A stretch of 64,000 bases of DNA from Plasmodium malariae (Eukaryota; Apicomplexa; Aconoidasida; Haemosporida; Plasmodiidae): positions 56,190-120,189 of the forward strand of contig NW_021638309.1 of the NCBI RefSeq assembly GCF_900090045.1, given 5' to 3'. Made by a program: the position numbers and the translations under genes. Positions 1 through 13,924 of the stretch are shown here, piece by piece. The number at the start of each line of letters is the position of its first letter. Positions within the stretch are counted from its first letter, which is position 1. The notes beneath the pieces are model-generated. The model worked only from the letters and a program-made list of their open reading frames with translations, was not told the origin of the DNA and searched no databases.

Positions 1-3000
1 AACTACTTGTATTCACGTGTAAATATTTATAAAAGTTTAAAAAAATAAAAGAGGCAGAAATATAACAGTAAATATGGAATTTAGTAACACATGCATAAAA
101 TAATATCTATATAATCCATTTAACCAAATATTTAAATAAATACAAAGATGTACAAGTAAAGAGTATAAAAAAATAATGCCCATACAAAAACACGTACAAT
201 GTTTTTAATAAATTCTTATTCCGCATTTGATTAAAGTAATAATTATAAGGTATCCTTATTTTTCTTTTTATAGGAGTTAATTTTTATCAAATATACTCTT
301 ATATATAAGAAAAATAAGTAATAAGGTAAAATTATAATTGTTGTTTCAATTACTTCCTTACTTTATTATACTGACCTATATATAATTATTATGTGTAAAT
401 TATACATTATTGCAATTAACTAATAATTATTTTAAAGATTATATTACAATTTTTCATGTGTATATCCGTATATTTACCATATTAAACAAAACAATACAGA
501 CGTAATAAATTATTTACTAAATACAAATTAACTAAGCATATATTTCTATATCGACTATATACATATTATATTTTATTATTTATATGTTTTTTTTTTCGTA
601 TATTATATTTTTCTAATAATAGAAAGAAATAAAATTTTAATTAACTTTTTTTTTTTAAGTTATAATATTTTTTAAAATATGAAATATAATATTACTTACA
701 TTCAGAAACAGTTCAAATGACTATATAATAACTATGGATCATGTTAATATATGTTATCCAATGAATGTTTACTAAATATTCTTATCTTATTTCCTTATTA
801 TTAAGTTATAAAAATTATTATTTTTTAAAAGTCCCATATAACTTAATAATAATGCATTCATAATAATAATAATCAAAAATAATATTTTACTACTTCATTA
901 ATTATCAGATACAATATAATATATTAGTTATAATAATTAAAATATCATGAATTTATTAAAGTATCTTAAAATATAAATAGGTACAATAAAGTTGACTTTG
1001 TGTTTGATCTCTTGCGTACACATTTTTCGTCATAGATTTAATAATGATTACTAGTCAATAATAGTAAAAAATCAGATATATCTCTTTCTCTATTTCTCTT
1101 AATTAATAGTACATTTTCACTTTTAATTTATATAAATCTACTAAATAACTGAAGGTTAATTACATTATTAAAGCTGTCATTCCATAAAATTTTCATAAAA
1201 TATACATACATTACATGTAAAATATTTTTATCAATTTTAATATACACTTCAAATATTTCCATAATAAATAGTTTATAAGAAAATGGAATAAATATTTCTT
1301 TACGAACGCATAATAAGTCTTATTATGATCAATATAAAAATTATTTTAGCTAAGCTTTTTATGTAACATATAGGAAATAAAAATATTGTAATAACTTTTA
1401 TGTAGTTAAGATTTTTTCTAAATTACAGAAAAATATATATGCATACAATTAATGATTAAATATTTCCTAAATGAAAATATTCCAGTTAAAATAGAATTTT
1501 TTATTTTACAAAATATAATTTTTATTTATTACATGTAGAAATGTAAAAAAAAAAAAATAATAAAATAATGTAGTAATATAATTATTCTACATATATATAT
1601 ATATACATTATAAACAAAAAGATATATTTTTTTAACACATAGTCAAATATAATATTATCAAAAGAAAAAAAATACATTAGTTTTTTTATTAAAATTTTTA
1701 ATAACAATATTTTCTGTTTCAAAATGTAAATTTTTCCATATATGCTGTTTTATGTGTATACTTTCATAAGTATACTTTTATATAAAAAAACTATTAAGGT
1801 GTTATTTTATTTACTAAATAATTATTTTTAAAGTTTATTCAACTATTATAACTAAAGCATATATCTATACTATATTATAATATTCGTTTGAATCTATACA
1901 TAAGCGAATATAACAAATGAAATTTATTAGCAAAACTTTTGCATGCAAAATCATTCACATAACACTTGATTAAAACGTGTGCAAAGTAATACAGTTATTT
2001 TTTAAATATATCTAATTAAAACTTATTTAAGTAGAAGAACAGCATTATCTATTTATGAATTATCTATAAAAAAAAAATAATTTTTTTTTAATTTCGTTCT
2101 ATTAAAAATATGGGCATTAAAAATATAGAGTAGTAATTCTGTCGTAGGTCCCATATAGAGTTTATGTATATTTTAAATAATATTAACTCTTTATATGATA
2201 CATTTGTAAACATAAGAAATAGAGAATATAAAACAAACAGAATTGTACTTTTCTATATTATTGTAGAAAATATATATTTATTATTATTGCCACCTAGTAT
2301 TATATATCTTTATATATATATGTAAATTTACCATAATAAAAAATCAAAAAAAAAAAAACATTTTTATACATATTATATGTTAATATGGTACTACATTATT
2401 TCATTAATAGTATCTTTTAAAAATTCTTAAAATAAAAAAAATAATTAATTTAGTTATATATTTTCAATAAATATATATTTATTTAAACATTCCAAAATTT
2501 AATTAACATCACAATCGAGCACTATAATAATAAATTAAATAATTTATCTCTCCATTTAATTGTATATATTTTTTATTCCTATGTTAGTAAACTATTTTAA
2601 TTAAACTATATTTAAAAGGGATATTTTTTTTTTTGTGTACTTATAACATCACTTTTATGTCTTGAAAAAAAAAATTTGGAATATATTAAAAAAACCTTTT
2701 AAAATAAAAATGTTTTATAATATATTTCCTATAATACATAATTAAAATTATACACATTAGGCTTTTGCTTTGTTAAGAAAAATATATATATAAATATATA
2801 TCAAACGAAATATATCTACTTTTTTTTCATTAAATTTAAAAGAGAACCCTTATATTTCCAGTATGAAATTGATATGGCATTAGCTTAATAAATTAAATAA
2901 ATAAACATTTTGGTTTAGCATAAAATTGAAAACATAATGTAACTACTTTTATAGAAAATAAAAATTAACTCACTTTATAAAATTTTATGAGTTGTCATAT

Positions 3001-3326
3001 TTTATATTCGTTTTAGCGCATGCATATATATTTTATGAAAATCTAATTAGATACAAAAATGTTCATACGAAATCATTATGTTTATTCAGGATTAAGTCTA
3101 ATTTATAATACAAATTAAAAAATATTAAAATTCTTAAATTAACAAAAATACTAAAAACATATTTTTTTACAAATATATATATCAAAAAGGGTATATATAA
3201 GTAGTAGTGTTTATAACATTTAAGCAATATTTTTCATTTTTCTTAAGCATAATATTAAATTTATTACTATTATTACTTCAAATTAAGAACTTAAATAAAT
3301 AAAAAAATTATATCTTCTTATTCATA
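1..3326. other. AT-rich intergenic region, no gene seen
   Basis: No convincing coding sequence on either strand; open stretches are short and interrupted. It contains A/T homopolymers, short TA runs and one TGCATGCA palindrome (1940-1947). The last few hundred bases are the 3' flank of the fam-l gene and resemble the 3' flanks of the other fam genes (for example a shared ATTACTT/ATTACAG-type stretch also seen near 47860, 51440 and 63395). Confidence 0.5.
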
Positions 3327-4322
3327 TTACCTTTTTTTGAACTTAAGCTTCTGATATTTCTTTACTTTTTTATGGTAGTAAAAAATCCCTAATATAAGTG
3401 TGATACCTAATATTATTAATGGTACAATATATACTATATAACCAAACAAATTCTCTACATAAACATGCTCTGTTATTGCCTCCCATTTTTTATCTTTACA
3501 CTTCCCAATATAGTTTTTTACTTTTTCCGTAGACTTAAACAACCAACTTAACTGACAATCTTTCAAATAATTATGTAAATTACTGTACCACACATTTCCG
3601 AAGCAAGAAACAAGTATTTCAGTCAACATCACTTTAAGTCCATAAAAGGGATACATATCTAATATGATATATATTGATAACAACAATATTAATGCTACAG
3701 GGGCAAAAATTCGTAATCTGTATTTTTTAAATATAGTTTGTTTGTAGACCTTATTACTAATTGTCCTGTTTTTTTCAAGAAAATCGAAATAATCCAGTTC
3801 TTTGAATATTTTTTTTTCAAGATTAGAATATTTTTTTGTTTCGAATATATTAGATTTATTTGTTGTAATTTGTTTATGGTCTTTTGCATATTTTGAAGAA
3901 CTTCCATTTGAATATTTGTTTTTTGCTTTGGAGGATTCTTCAACAGTCTTGTGTTTTATTTCTATCTCTTCATTATATGGAAAAAATTTTAACCCTACCA
4001 TACTTGAATCATTATTGTTCTTACATTTTGCAAGTAGTCGATAATTTCTTGCATTTAATTTTCTTTCAATATAGTTCTCATCATCTAATGATTTGTTAAT
4101 AGAACTCTAAAAAAATAAAAAAAAAATGTTCAACATTTAAAGGAATAAATAATATAAACGTAAAAAGAAGTATTAATAATAATAAAATAATTAGAATACG
4201 AATAGAATATATACGTTTAAATCTTATTTTCATACCATATTATTGGTGAAATTCCATATACAAATTAAAAAGATAAAAGAAGCAACATTAATAAATGAGA
4301 GTGACTTAATATTTTTTTCCAT
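3327..4322 (-). CDS. fam-l protein (two exons, intact)
   Basis: Predicted exported two-helix membrane protein of the P. malariae fam-l family. Exon 1 is 4236-4322 (87 nt), starting MEKNIKSLSFINV, a signal/membrane-like segment. The donor is GTATGA, the intron 129 nt, and the acceptor TAG at 4107-4109; exon 2 is 3327-4106 and the phase is 0. The product is about 288 aa. Visible landmarks are RNYRLLAK, with RLLAK at residues 52-56 (PEXEL-like, but K at position 5), LEKKIFKELDYFDFL near 125-139, a hydrophobic helix near 161-181, and a second near 250-272 followed by the basic tail YYHKKVKKYQKLKFKKR. I chose this start because exon 1 has exactly the length and phase seen in five other loci here. 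The family is known (published modelling suggests an RH5-like fold); the function of this member is unknown. Its partner downstream on the map is the broken fam-m at 6810. Confidence 0.85.
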
Positions 4323-6809
4323 AATTTATATTTATAATATTGTAATGCACTAAGCAAAATATTAATTAAATATAATACGCTTCTAAGTACAATGGAAGCT
4401 ATACATATAATTTTTTTTTAATATTTTCTGTACAATAATAATAAAAATTTTATAAATCAAATGCTTCGTACAACAAATATAACGAAATATATCTTTTTTT
4501 TATATAAGTTTTATACTAATTTTATTTTAAATAGTCGAATTATCATTAAAATGAAATAATGTACATTTATTTATAATTATTCAAATTACAAAAATTAATT
4601 ATTTAATATATTATATTACCTAAGTAATTCTTTTATTATCCTTTTAAAAATAAAATAAAAAAATATATAAGTTTTCTTAATCATTGTCTATAATGAGTTT
4701 ATATGGATCATGGAATATATAGAATATAGAGAATATAGATAATTTTTTGCTCTGTTTATTCAGATTATAAAAACATTTTTTAATGATGTTTTTCTGTTAC
4801 TAATTAACATTATATTTTTTAAAAACAAGTTACTATAGTCAAATAATATTAATTATTATAATAGTATAATAAATGCTGTAAAAAATATTTTGTTAAATAT
4901 TTTATGATATTTTAATTATAACGCTTTTATTCTTTAATAGTAAATAATATTTTTAAAAAATTGAATTTATATTATATTACCATATATATACAACAAAATA
5001 TATTTTAAATATGAATAAATTATAATTTTTTATTATTGTACAACAATTTTAGAAAATCACTAATTTAAGTTTAATTTATATCATTATATAAGTATAAGAT
5101 GTTTTAAAATTTACAGACTTTATTTATTATATAATTTCTACTTACATATGCATTTTAACGTACTAATATATTATAATATAATAATAAATAAAAATATTGT
5201 AAATCTTGTATTAAATAAATATTATTACCGTAATATACTTCATTAATTCATAATCTTAATTTTGACATTGACGTATATAGATATCACTTTTTTCATCAAT
5301 GTACATTATGACAGTTTTTTAGAATAAACCTATAAATAAAAGTGTAAAAACAACTATGAAATTATTGTAATGAAATAATAAATATTGTTATTTCCCTATT
5401 TATTGAACACTATACAAATACACAAAACTAGTAATACCCTGCATAATGTTACTACTAAGATTAAAATTACACTTATACATGTTGAAAACTTATTATCCGT
5501 AAAATAAAAAAATAAATCTGTATTTATGGTTTATATGCATAAAACAAAATAGGCTTTTTTTTTAATTTATTTAAACTATTATTGTTTCAAATGTTAATGA
5601 ATTAGTAACTGTCAATATAATCTATTTATATTTTTATATATATTTGAAATAATATTAAATTTTAATTAATATATTTATGGAAAACAATAAATTACAACTA
5701 AAATACATAAATAAATACCCACAAATAATTAAAAAAAACGGAAAAAAAAATATTTTTTCTTGAAATATTGATGAAAATTAAAATTTTATTTATATATCAC
5801 ATTTTTTGATATTTACAATTATGTCAAAGAAAAAATAAAAATATTTATATATGCTATGTATTAATATATGATTAAATATATTTTCTTATTTTAGTCCTAT
5901 AATAATATAGAGAATGATAACAATATATAGTATATTTATTTATAAATATTCACTATAATACATATGTATTGATAATTATGTAAAATTTAATTAACACCAC
6001 AATGTAGCATACTTGTACATGGATATATACGTATAAATTTTCATATAATTGTAAAAATTCAGGATATATAATTTAGAAAATATTTTAATATAATCTATAA
6101 ATAGAAAGGATATTATATTATTATATATTTATAATTTCACATTTATATTATTAAAACTGAATTAAATCTTATAAATATATCTTTACAAATATGGTTTCTT
6201 CTTTCACATTACTCATAAATTTATTTTATAGAATAACAGTTTAATTTTAAAGATAAAAAATATATGTATATATAAATATCACTGCAACAAAATCCATTCA
6301 CTACATTTTATAAAATTCTAAACAAGATATATTTATGGTTAATTTTAATATAATGATACATACTAATTCTTATAATGAACAAATAATAATTTTATTGTAA
6401 TAGAAGGTTAAAAATAGAAAGCATCAATTTTGATTACTAATCCTTTTATCACAGTTGTATAAATATATATGAATTATGATATTCTATATTTGCTTTAAAG
6501 AACAAATATATATCTTCCATAGAAATATATTTAACTACATAAATATAAGCATTAGGTTATATATATTTAATTCAACTTTTATAATAATTTAGTATAAACA
6601 TTTATAAACATAAGAACATTAAAATCCCCAATGAAAAGAAAAAAATAATTTTTTATTATTAATTAAAAAACTAGATATGCTAACGTACATTCGTAATATT
6701 ATGACAATTCCAGGTATGCTTATTAATAATATACCACTGAAAATCTTACATATATGACTTCATATTTAAGACTTCTTGATAGAATAATATATATTCCATA
6801 TTATTAATT
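4323..6809. other. Intergenic region upstream of fam-l
   Basis: Contains the 5' flank of the fam-l gene, with the conserved upstream element at 4704-4760, then featureless AT-rich sequence and the 3' flank of the fam-m pseudogene. No coding sequence is supported. Confidence 0.5.
4704..4760 (-). promoter_or_regulatory. Conserved fam upstream element, copy 1
   Basis: Copy with core GGAATATATAGAATATAGAG followed by AATATAGAT and a GCTCTGTTTATT tail, 382 bp from the fam-l ATG at 4322. Five other fam genes have a similar block at 367-391 bp. The conservation and spacing are seen in the sequence; the role (promoter, 5' UTR or transcription start) is inference. Confidence 0.5.
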
Positions 6810-7679
6810 TTACTCAGTGATCAACTTAATTTTTTTATATTTTTCATTATTTATTAAGATCTTTGTAATTCCTACTACTATTATAATAGCTAATATAAAA
6901 AGAAGTATAGAAAATAATAATGGATAAGTATAGGATGGTACTGGGATGTTCTCTGTTAACTTAAAAGCGCTTATTATTGATTCCATGATCTTTTCTGCAG
7001 CAATTTTCAAGTAGCCTAATCCTTGTAATATGGGGTATCCTATTCCCAACACAAAAAAAATAAAAAATATGAAAACTCCAAATCCATAATTTCTAAATTT
7101 TATTTTTTTTAAACCTATATCACCAATTCTCCTGTTTTTTTCAAGAAAATAATCATAATCTTTTTTTTTTATCCACTTTTTTTCAAAATGGAAATGTTTT
7201 CCATCAAACATTCCTTTATTATAATTTATTACTTCTGTATAGTATTGCGCCTTATTCAGTGAACTTCTATTTTATTTTTTGTGTTTCATTGTGTCTCCTT
7301 CTATATTAAATATATCTCTTTGAGAATAACCTCTATTATTAGGTATATCATCTTTTAAACTTGCACTATTTGAATCCTTGCTCTGCTTATATTTTCCTAG
7401 TAATCTGTAATTCTTTATGTCTAATTTCTGACCAAGGTTATAGTGCACATCCAATATTTTGTTAAATGAAATCTAAAAAAGAAAAGAAAGAATTTTTTTA
7501 ATTAAAAAAAAATATATTTTTAAAAGTTTATATTAAAAAAAAAGAACAAAATATATAAAAAATACATATAAATTAAAATAATATTGTAATACTATATCAT
7601 TTTCAAAATTTAGAATCCAAGTTGAAATTATAAAAAAAAAAATTTCAGTAAATATGAATAACTTCTTTGGCTTTTCCAT
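6810..7679 (-). pseudogene. fam-m pseudogene (one in-frame stop)
   Basis: Exon 1 is 7593-7679 (MEKPKKLFIFTEIFFF..., 29 codons, donor GTATTA). The intron is 120 nt and exon 2 is 6810-7472 (acceptor TAG). The reading frame is continuous apart from a single TAA at 7272-7274 (codon 96), which sits between the export-like RLLGK (52-56) and the fam-m signature FDGKHFHFEKKW. After the stop, the frame continues with RSSLNKAQYYTEV, the signature, a hydrophobic helix (YGFGVFIFFIFFVLGIG) and a second helix, ending NNEKYKKIKLITE. As read it would yield a 95-aa export-region fragment with no membrane helices. A sequencing error is possible but less likely, because the stop is one whole codon rather than a frame slip. 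Confidence 0.8.
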
Positions 7680-8069
7680 TATATAGATTTTTATTATACT
7701 GATATAATTAGTAAAGAAAAAAATTTAAATTATATAACATATTTCTACTAATAAATGAATCTTTATTTATTCAAAAAAAAAATTTTTATTATTCCTTAGT
7801 AAGTACGTAATAAAATGTATATAGTTATCATTATTTTTACAATATATACAAAGAAACATAACTTTAAAAATACATTATATTATGTGTATCTTAATATTAT
7901 TATAAAAAAAAAATTAATTTTCATTTGAATAAAATAATTTGAATCCATTTATAAATATTTTAAATATATTATTTAATTATTTGATTAAGTGCAATTATTA
8001 TGTAGTATTTTTTTGAATACGCTTCATAATAATCAAAGTAAGAATATGAGGTTTCCTATTATTTTGAGT

Positions 8070-8127
8070 TATTGAGTATATATAGAATATTGAACGTAGA
8101 GAATATAGATCATTCATTGTTCTATAA
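8070..8127 (-). promoter_or_regulatory. Conserved fam upstream element, copy 2
   Basis: Contains TATATAGAATATTGAACG, TAGAGAATATAGAT and then ATTGTTCTATAAG, 391 bp upstream of the fam-m pseudogene ATG (7679). It is preserved although the gene carries a stop, so the inactivation is probably recent. The regulatory role is inferred. Confidence 0.45.
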
Positions 8128-11100
8128 GTTAATACAACAAGTACAAATCCTAAAGATATTACTTCACTATTAATTCTAATTTAATAAATATTATACTTTG
8201 AAAAAGGTAGTAACATACAATAAAATGTAAATTATTATAATAATATAATAATAAAAAATGAAAAAAAATAACATTTATGTAATAAAAATTATGATAAATA
8301 CTTTAGTTTCTTCGTAAGTTTATAAAATTATTTAGAGGTTATATTGTATTTAAATAATCTAATTTATACTCTACTATCTAATATATGAAAAAATTTATAT
8401 TTCAAAACAAAAGGATGACTGAATTTTTATTTTTGTATAATCATTTTTAAAAATTATAATATTAATTATATTTAATTTATGTTATTAAATCTAAATGAAA
8501 CGTTTTTCCTTTAATCATCGTATATATTTTTTAATTAAATATATATAAATGCGAAAATTTTTAAAAGAATAAGAAAACAAATTAAAAATAAAATTAATAC
8601 AGAAATATTGCATATTAATTTAAAAACATATCAAATGAGAAAAATTTACAATTAAATTGCAGGACATAATGAGTACATAACAAATAAGAATGAATAACAA
8701 TATAGTCTACTATAATATAAGATTTAGTAATTGTTCTATTTATAATTTTATAACGAATATATATATCTTTTTTTTTGTTTTTTTTTTAAGGACTTAGTTC
8801 CAGTAACATATTTTACAGTTACATCATCATAAATCTACATATATATATAAATAAAGAATATTTTATTAAAAATACTTTTCAGTAGTAAACATAATATGCC
8901 AATAAAATCTCTTTAATAACGTATTGTAACCATATGAATTATAATTATAAGAATATTATATATATTATATATTATCGTAACCATCCGAAATTTAGATTTA
9001 TATCATTTTTTCCATCAAAAATTTCACGATACCATGTGAATAGTTAAAAATATGAAAAAAATAGGTAACCCTAAAATAATTTATTTAAGTTACCGAAAAA
9101 ACAAATTAAAAAATACAGAAATTAATATTATTATATATTTATTGCTTTTTCTCATATACTAACTTCGTTATAACATTCATGAATAGTCTTATTTAGGTTA
9201 TCGTAGTATTTTAAACAATATGAACATATAATACTCATATTATTGATTAAAGTTTCCATTTATAATTCTCTTTAATCTACTTAAAATTTTTATAATATCG
9301 TATATATAAAAATTGTAAAATAAATTATTTAAAATAAGTGCACTGTATAAAAAATTCTTCTGTATACTTACTTAAGTTTAATTCTCTTCAATGTTAGTAA
9401 CACAAGTTATTCCAAAATATTTTTTAATATATTTTAAAAAAAAATTTTTATATTTATCTAAATTATTTATGTCTTATAAATTAAGAAGTCATACGCAAAT
9501 GCTTTAATTTACATTGAAATATTTAATTTTTCCCTTATTGAGCATGTATACTTACATTGATTATCTTTATATATATATCAATAAATTTTATATACTTTTC
9601 AAGTTATATCATTTTTATATTTATTTAATAATATTAATAATATTTAATACGAACAAAAATAACATGATAAATAAAAAGTAATATTAAATTTCATTTCACA
9701 AAATATGATTTCCATAGATATACTAGTTACACGTTCCAATATCCCCTCCAAATGGTATATTCATTTAAGAATCTAATTTTTATCGAATGTACTGTATTAT
9801 TTATATGGTTTAATATATAATTTACATAAAGAGATTATTATTTCTAAATTTCCACTAATATAAAATTGTTGAAAACTTTCACTTTTTTATATATCTAATA
9901 CAAATTATTTGTTTCACTATCTCTAAAACCTTTCCATATTTCATACATAATTGTAGCCGTCGCTCTTATGCTAAAAAATATAATTGACTATGTAATAGTC
10001 ATTTAAATAAATATGTTATACTTAATGCAATAAATTTTGTACACAACTGGAAAACTTTAATAATAAATATCACATTCGTAAATATCATATGTTGCAGCAC
10101 ATAAGAATACATCTCTTAAAATATATTAATGAACTACATGAAGGTAATGGATCTCTAAGTTATACAATTTCAGTAAAATTATTATTTGTATGTTTACTAG
10201 CAGAAAAAAAAACAGCATCTTAAATTATGTTGTATGAAATTATATTTTTATTTTCATTAATTACATTAATATTCAGGTATTATTCTTCATGTTTCCCTTT
10301 TTCTAGTACTACAAATTAATTTATTCAAAAATCTGAATGTTCTACATGATATGTCTAATACCTTACTACAAGAAATTCCTGTTAAAATGATGTTGTACAT
10401 ACAAAAATGCAATTAATTAATACTAGATTACATGACTTGTACTTTGATTTGAGCTTTAGAGCTTTAATAAAAAAATATAAAAATATGTATATGAAAGAAA
10501 TACCCAAATATAGATAAATTTTTCTGAAAACAATAATTCATTTTCGGTTAACAGAAAGTAATACATAACATCTATTCTGCAAAACTATAGTCTGCATGTT
10601 TTCAGTATATACATCTTGGTGCATATAAAATAAAAACCCCAAATAATTTAATAGAAATATATATTAAAAAAAATAAAAAAAAAAAATAAATACAACAATT
10701 TTTTTTTAATAACTGCACTACAAATGTAATAAAATATGAGTATTATTTTAATATAACTATAAACTTTTCTTATATTAAGGTCCATGTAAAAGATTTAACA
10801 ACGTAAAAAAAAGAAAATATTTGAAATTAAAGACAAATATTTTACTCAAATTTGAGGGTAATACAGACATAAAAATATAAACAAGAATTAGTTTTAACTG
10901 AATAACCAATATCCAGTAATTCTTTAACATTAAAATTTTTATTATATATAATATTTCTTATATGAATAGAAATATAGCAAAAAGTACAAATTAATAATTT
11001 AATAAACGTAATATTCTTAGTAGATGTAGTAAATAAGAAAAAGTATAATTAATATCAAATGATAATTCTCAATATTAACAACATGTCTTCTGTTAATTTA

Positions 11101-13387
11101 CTATTTTTACATAAATAATAATTTTTACACTAAGATAATTAAATTACTAGATATGCTATATATTAGAGACCTCAAAATTTGAAAGATGCATACCAGAACA
11201 ATAGAATTTTAAGAAGAATAAATTATACATAGAACAATCTTATTTAGATCAATAAGATTATATGACACTAATTAAATTATGAAAATAATATCAAATATTT
11301 TATGTTACATTATTGTTCATAAATTTATCTTATTTCTTTTTCGTTAAAATACTTATTAAAATAAGTTTCCTATATAATATGATAAGACTATATATTTATA
11401 TGCATAAATAAAAAGATATTAGTAAAATTAAGTCCTAATTAACATAAAAATAAATTTTTTTATTTTATTTTTCAGGTGTATTATTATTTAAGACTGTTTA
11501 CACTATAAAAATATCTTAAGAATTATTAACTCTACATTGAATAACATGAACTATAAATTTAAATACATAAGTATCATTTTATAATAATAGATACTAGAAC
11601 ATTTTCATTGTGTTTTTGTGTATATTAAAAAAAAAAATATATAAATTATTATTTAAATATGTGAATTTGTCCATGTACATCTACTTTTACATATTTTTCC
11701 ACTCATAAGCTATTATACTTTTTATGCATTTAGTATTTCTACTAGCTTATATTATGTTAATATTTTACATAAAGATATAAATGTTATTATATTAAATATT
11801 ATCTTTTAAATAAAAATTCAAGTAGTATATTCATAATATTATGAAGAAAACTTCATTAATTCATATGAATTGTTATTTATTTTGTATTATTTTTAAATAA
11901 ATCAAAAATAATATATAAATTGAAGTACTATAAAAAAATTCTAATTATATAATGAAAAATATAATTAAAAATACATAAACAAAGAAAAAAAATATTTTTT
12001 TGTAAATATTTTAAAACTAAATTTACGTATTTCTTATTGAAATAATTTCAAGTGTTTCAAAGAATCATATACTATTTTTTGTTTCCAAATTATTTCACAA
12101 TTATATGCTCATTATATAAATTATATTTACATATATTTATAAAATATATTCAAAAAGGAAATATAAATGAAATATATTTTAAAACATAATAAGTTATTTT
12201 TATGTATATTCTACTATATACAGTTATTAAGTAATATATTTAAAAAAATAAATTGAAAAAAATATATGATATTAAAATAAAAAGAACAGAACATTGAACA
12301 AATAAATTCTATATAAATACATTAGAGCATAAAATTAATTTAATATATAACTCATTATTATAAATTATTTATTAAAGATAACCAAAATAACGTAATTTTA
12401 TATGTAAGTAAATCAGTAACAGAAATTTATAATAAGTATATTTTTGTTTAATCTTCCAATCGTTCTTTATCTCATATGTACTTATTTCAAAGGAAACATT
12501 AGAATATGTAATAATATATGTACATAATAATATAATAAGCTATGTTGTTGGTTATAAGTTAAAACTCTTCTGCAATTTAATTTGATTATTCGCGTTATAA
12601 AAAGAATTATAAATAATATACAAGTTTTTTTATTTTGTATACTAAATAAATATTTACTATAAAAAAAATTTATTTTATGATAGTTAAATATATGAACAAT
12701 CAAAAAAATATATAATATATTTTTAATCTACTTATTAGAATATATCTATCAAAAATTAATGAAAAATAATTACAAAGCTTCTCTCTTTTTTTTGTCTCAT
12801 GTAATTTAATATATTATTCTATTTACATTTAGTTATTATGTTAATATTTTTTATTATAAAATTATAATATATTTTATATTTTGTATTTTTTCAACAATAT
12901 GTTATAAATTATTTTGTTATAATTATTTCTTAATTATATTTCATAGTTATAATAAGTAGCCAAGCATATTTTTATTAATTATTACACCAAAATATACTTT
13001 TCGTTAATTAAAATATTGTCTATATAAAATGATTCTTCTATAAAAGTGATAATTATCCCATAAAAAAGAAAATAAATCTTTAATAACATATACTTTATTA
13101 AGATTATTCTACTGAATAATATATACCAGAAATAAAGAAACTTTGGGTTGAATATATAAATATAATATTAAGTATTACAGTCACATTTTAATGATAAGTA
13201 CTTTCCATAGAAATAGCAACAATTTAGTATATTTTATATATTATTAATACTGATTCGTACTTACAATGTGGTAAGTGTTTAAAAATTTAAAAAAAATAAT
13301 TATAACACTATAAATGTCTCTACCAAAAATAAATAAGAAAAAATAAGAGAGAAAAAAAATATATATATATATATGGTATCCGTACTA

Positions 13388-13433
13388 ATAATGATTTGGT
13401 TTACAGATCATATATTCCTGGAAAAAAGTAAGA
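13388..13433 (+). promoter_or_regulatory. Conserved STP1 upstream element, copy A
   Basis: Reads AATAATGATTTGGTTTACAG, then ATCATATATTCCTGGAAAAA, starting 537 bp 5' of the STP1-A ATG. Closely similar blocks lie 538 bp (STP1-C) and about 540 bp (STP1-B) from their start codons. Similarity between A and C continues about 50 bp downstream. A promoter or transcription-start role is inferred. Confidence 0.45.
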
Positions 13434-13924
13434 ATATAAAAAATTTTTTACATTAATATAGATAATAATACATATATTTATATGTTTGTATTTAAAGAAA
13501 AAAATTTACTATATAGATTGATGATATTTTTACAGATTATTTTTTATATTACATGTTGATATAACTTGTATGTTCTTCTTTATTGTTAATATCTTGACTT
13601 TTTGTTTATAAAGAGGATATTATTTGTTCATAGAAGTATATAAATTGCTATTCATTCATATAAAAATATCGTTAGAATTTATATCAATTTATAATATATT
13701 AACATATAGTAAAAGCAGATAAGTAACGTACAAAATAAATAGTAATGTATTCAATTATTTTGTAGGAAAAACTTAAATACTTATGAAAATTATTATTTTA
13801 TAATTTTTTATTATATAAAAATATTAATCTAAATTTGCACTAGAAATAAATAAAATTATACCAATTTGTATTTTTATTTCAGATTATTATATTGAACAAA
13901 CTGCAATATTAACTTAGAATCCAT

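Larger units (their letters stand above)
7680..13924. other. Long intergenic region between fam-m pseudogene and STP1-A
   Basis: Over 6 kb with no supported gene. It includes the fam upstream element (8070-8127) near its left end and the STP1 upstream element (13388-13433) near its right end. A minus-strand open stretch of 38 codons around 10297-10410 is slightly richer in G+C than its surroundings but is too short to call. The rest is AT-rich, with homopolymers and short TA runs. Confidence 0.45.

Noticed and set aside
2112..2165. Reverse-complement match to CCTACGACA of the relic flank
   Set aside because: Only about ten bases match, with no surrounding alignment and no relic gene at the expected distance.
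3802..4099. Plus-strand open frames over the fam-l exon 2
   Set aside because: They are antisense to a spliced, family-consistent gene and encode low-complexity Phe/Leu/Ser; shadows of the real frame.
10297..10410. 38-codon minus-strand frame with Cys and Arg residues (ISCSKVLDISCRTFRFL)
   Set aside because: Too short, no start or splice support and no match to other families here; frames of this length arise by chance.
12482..12703. 73-codon minus-strand frame (MIVHIFNYHKINFF...)
   Set aside because: Low-complexity Ile/Leu/Tyr composition with no homologous counterpart at the other loci.
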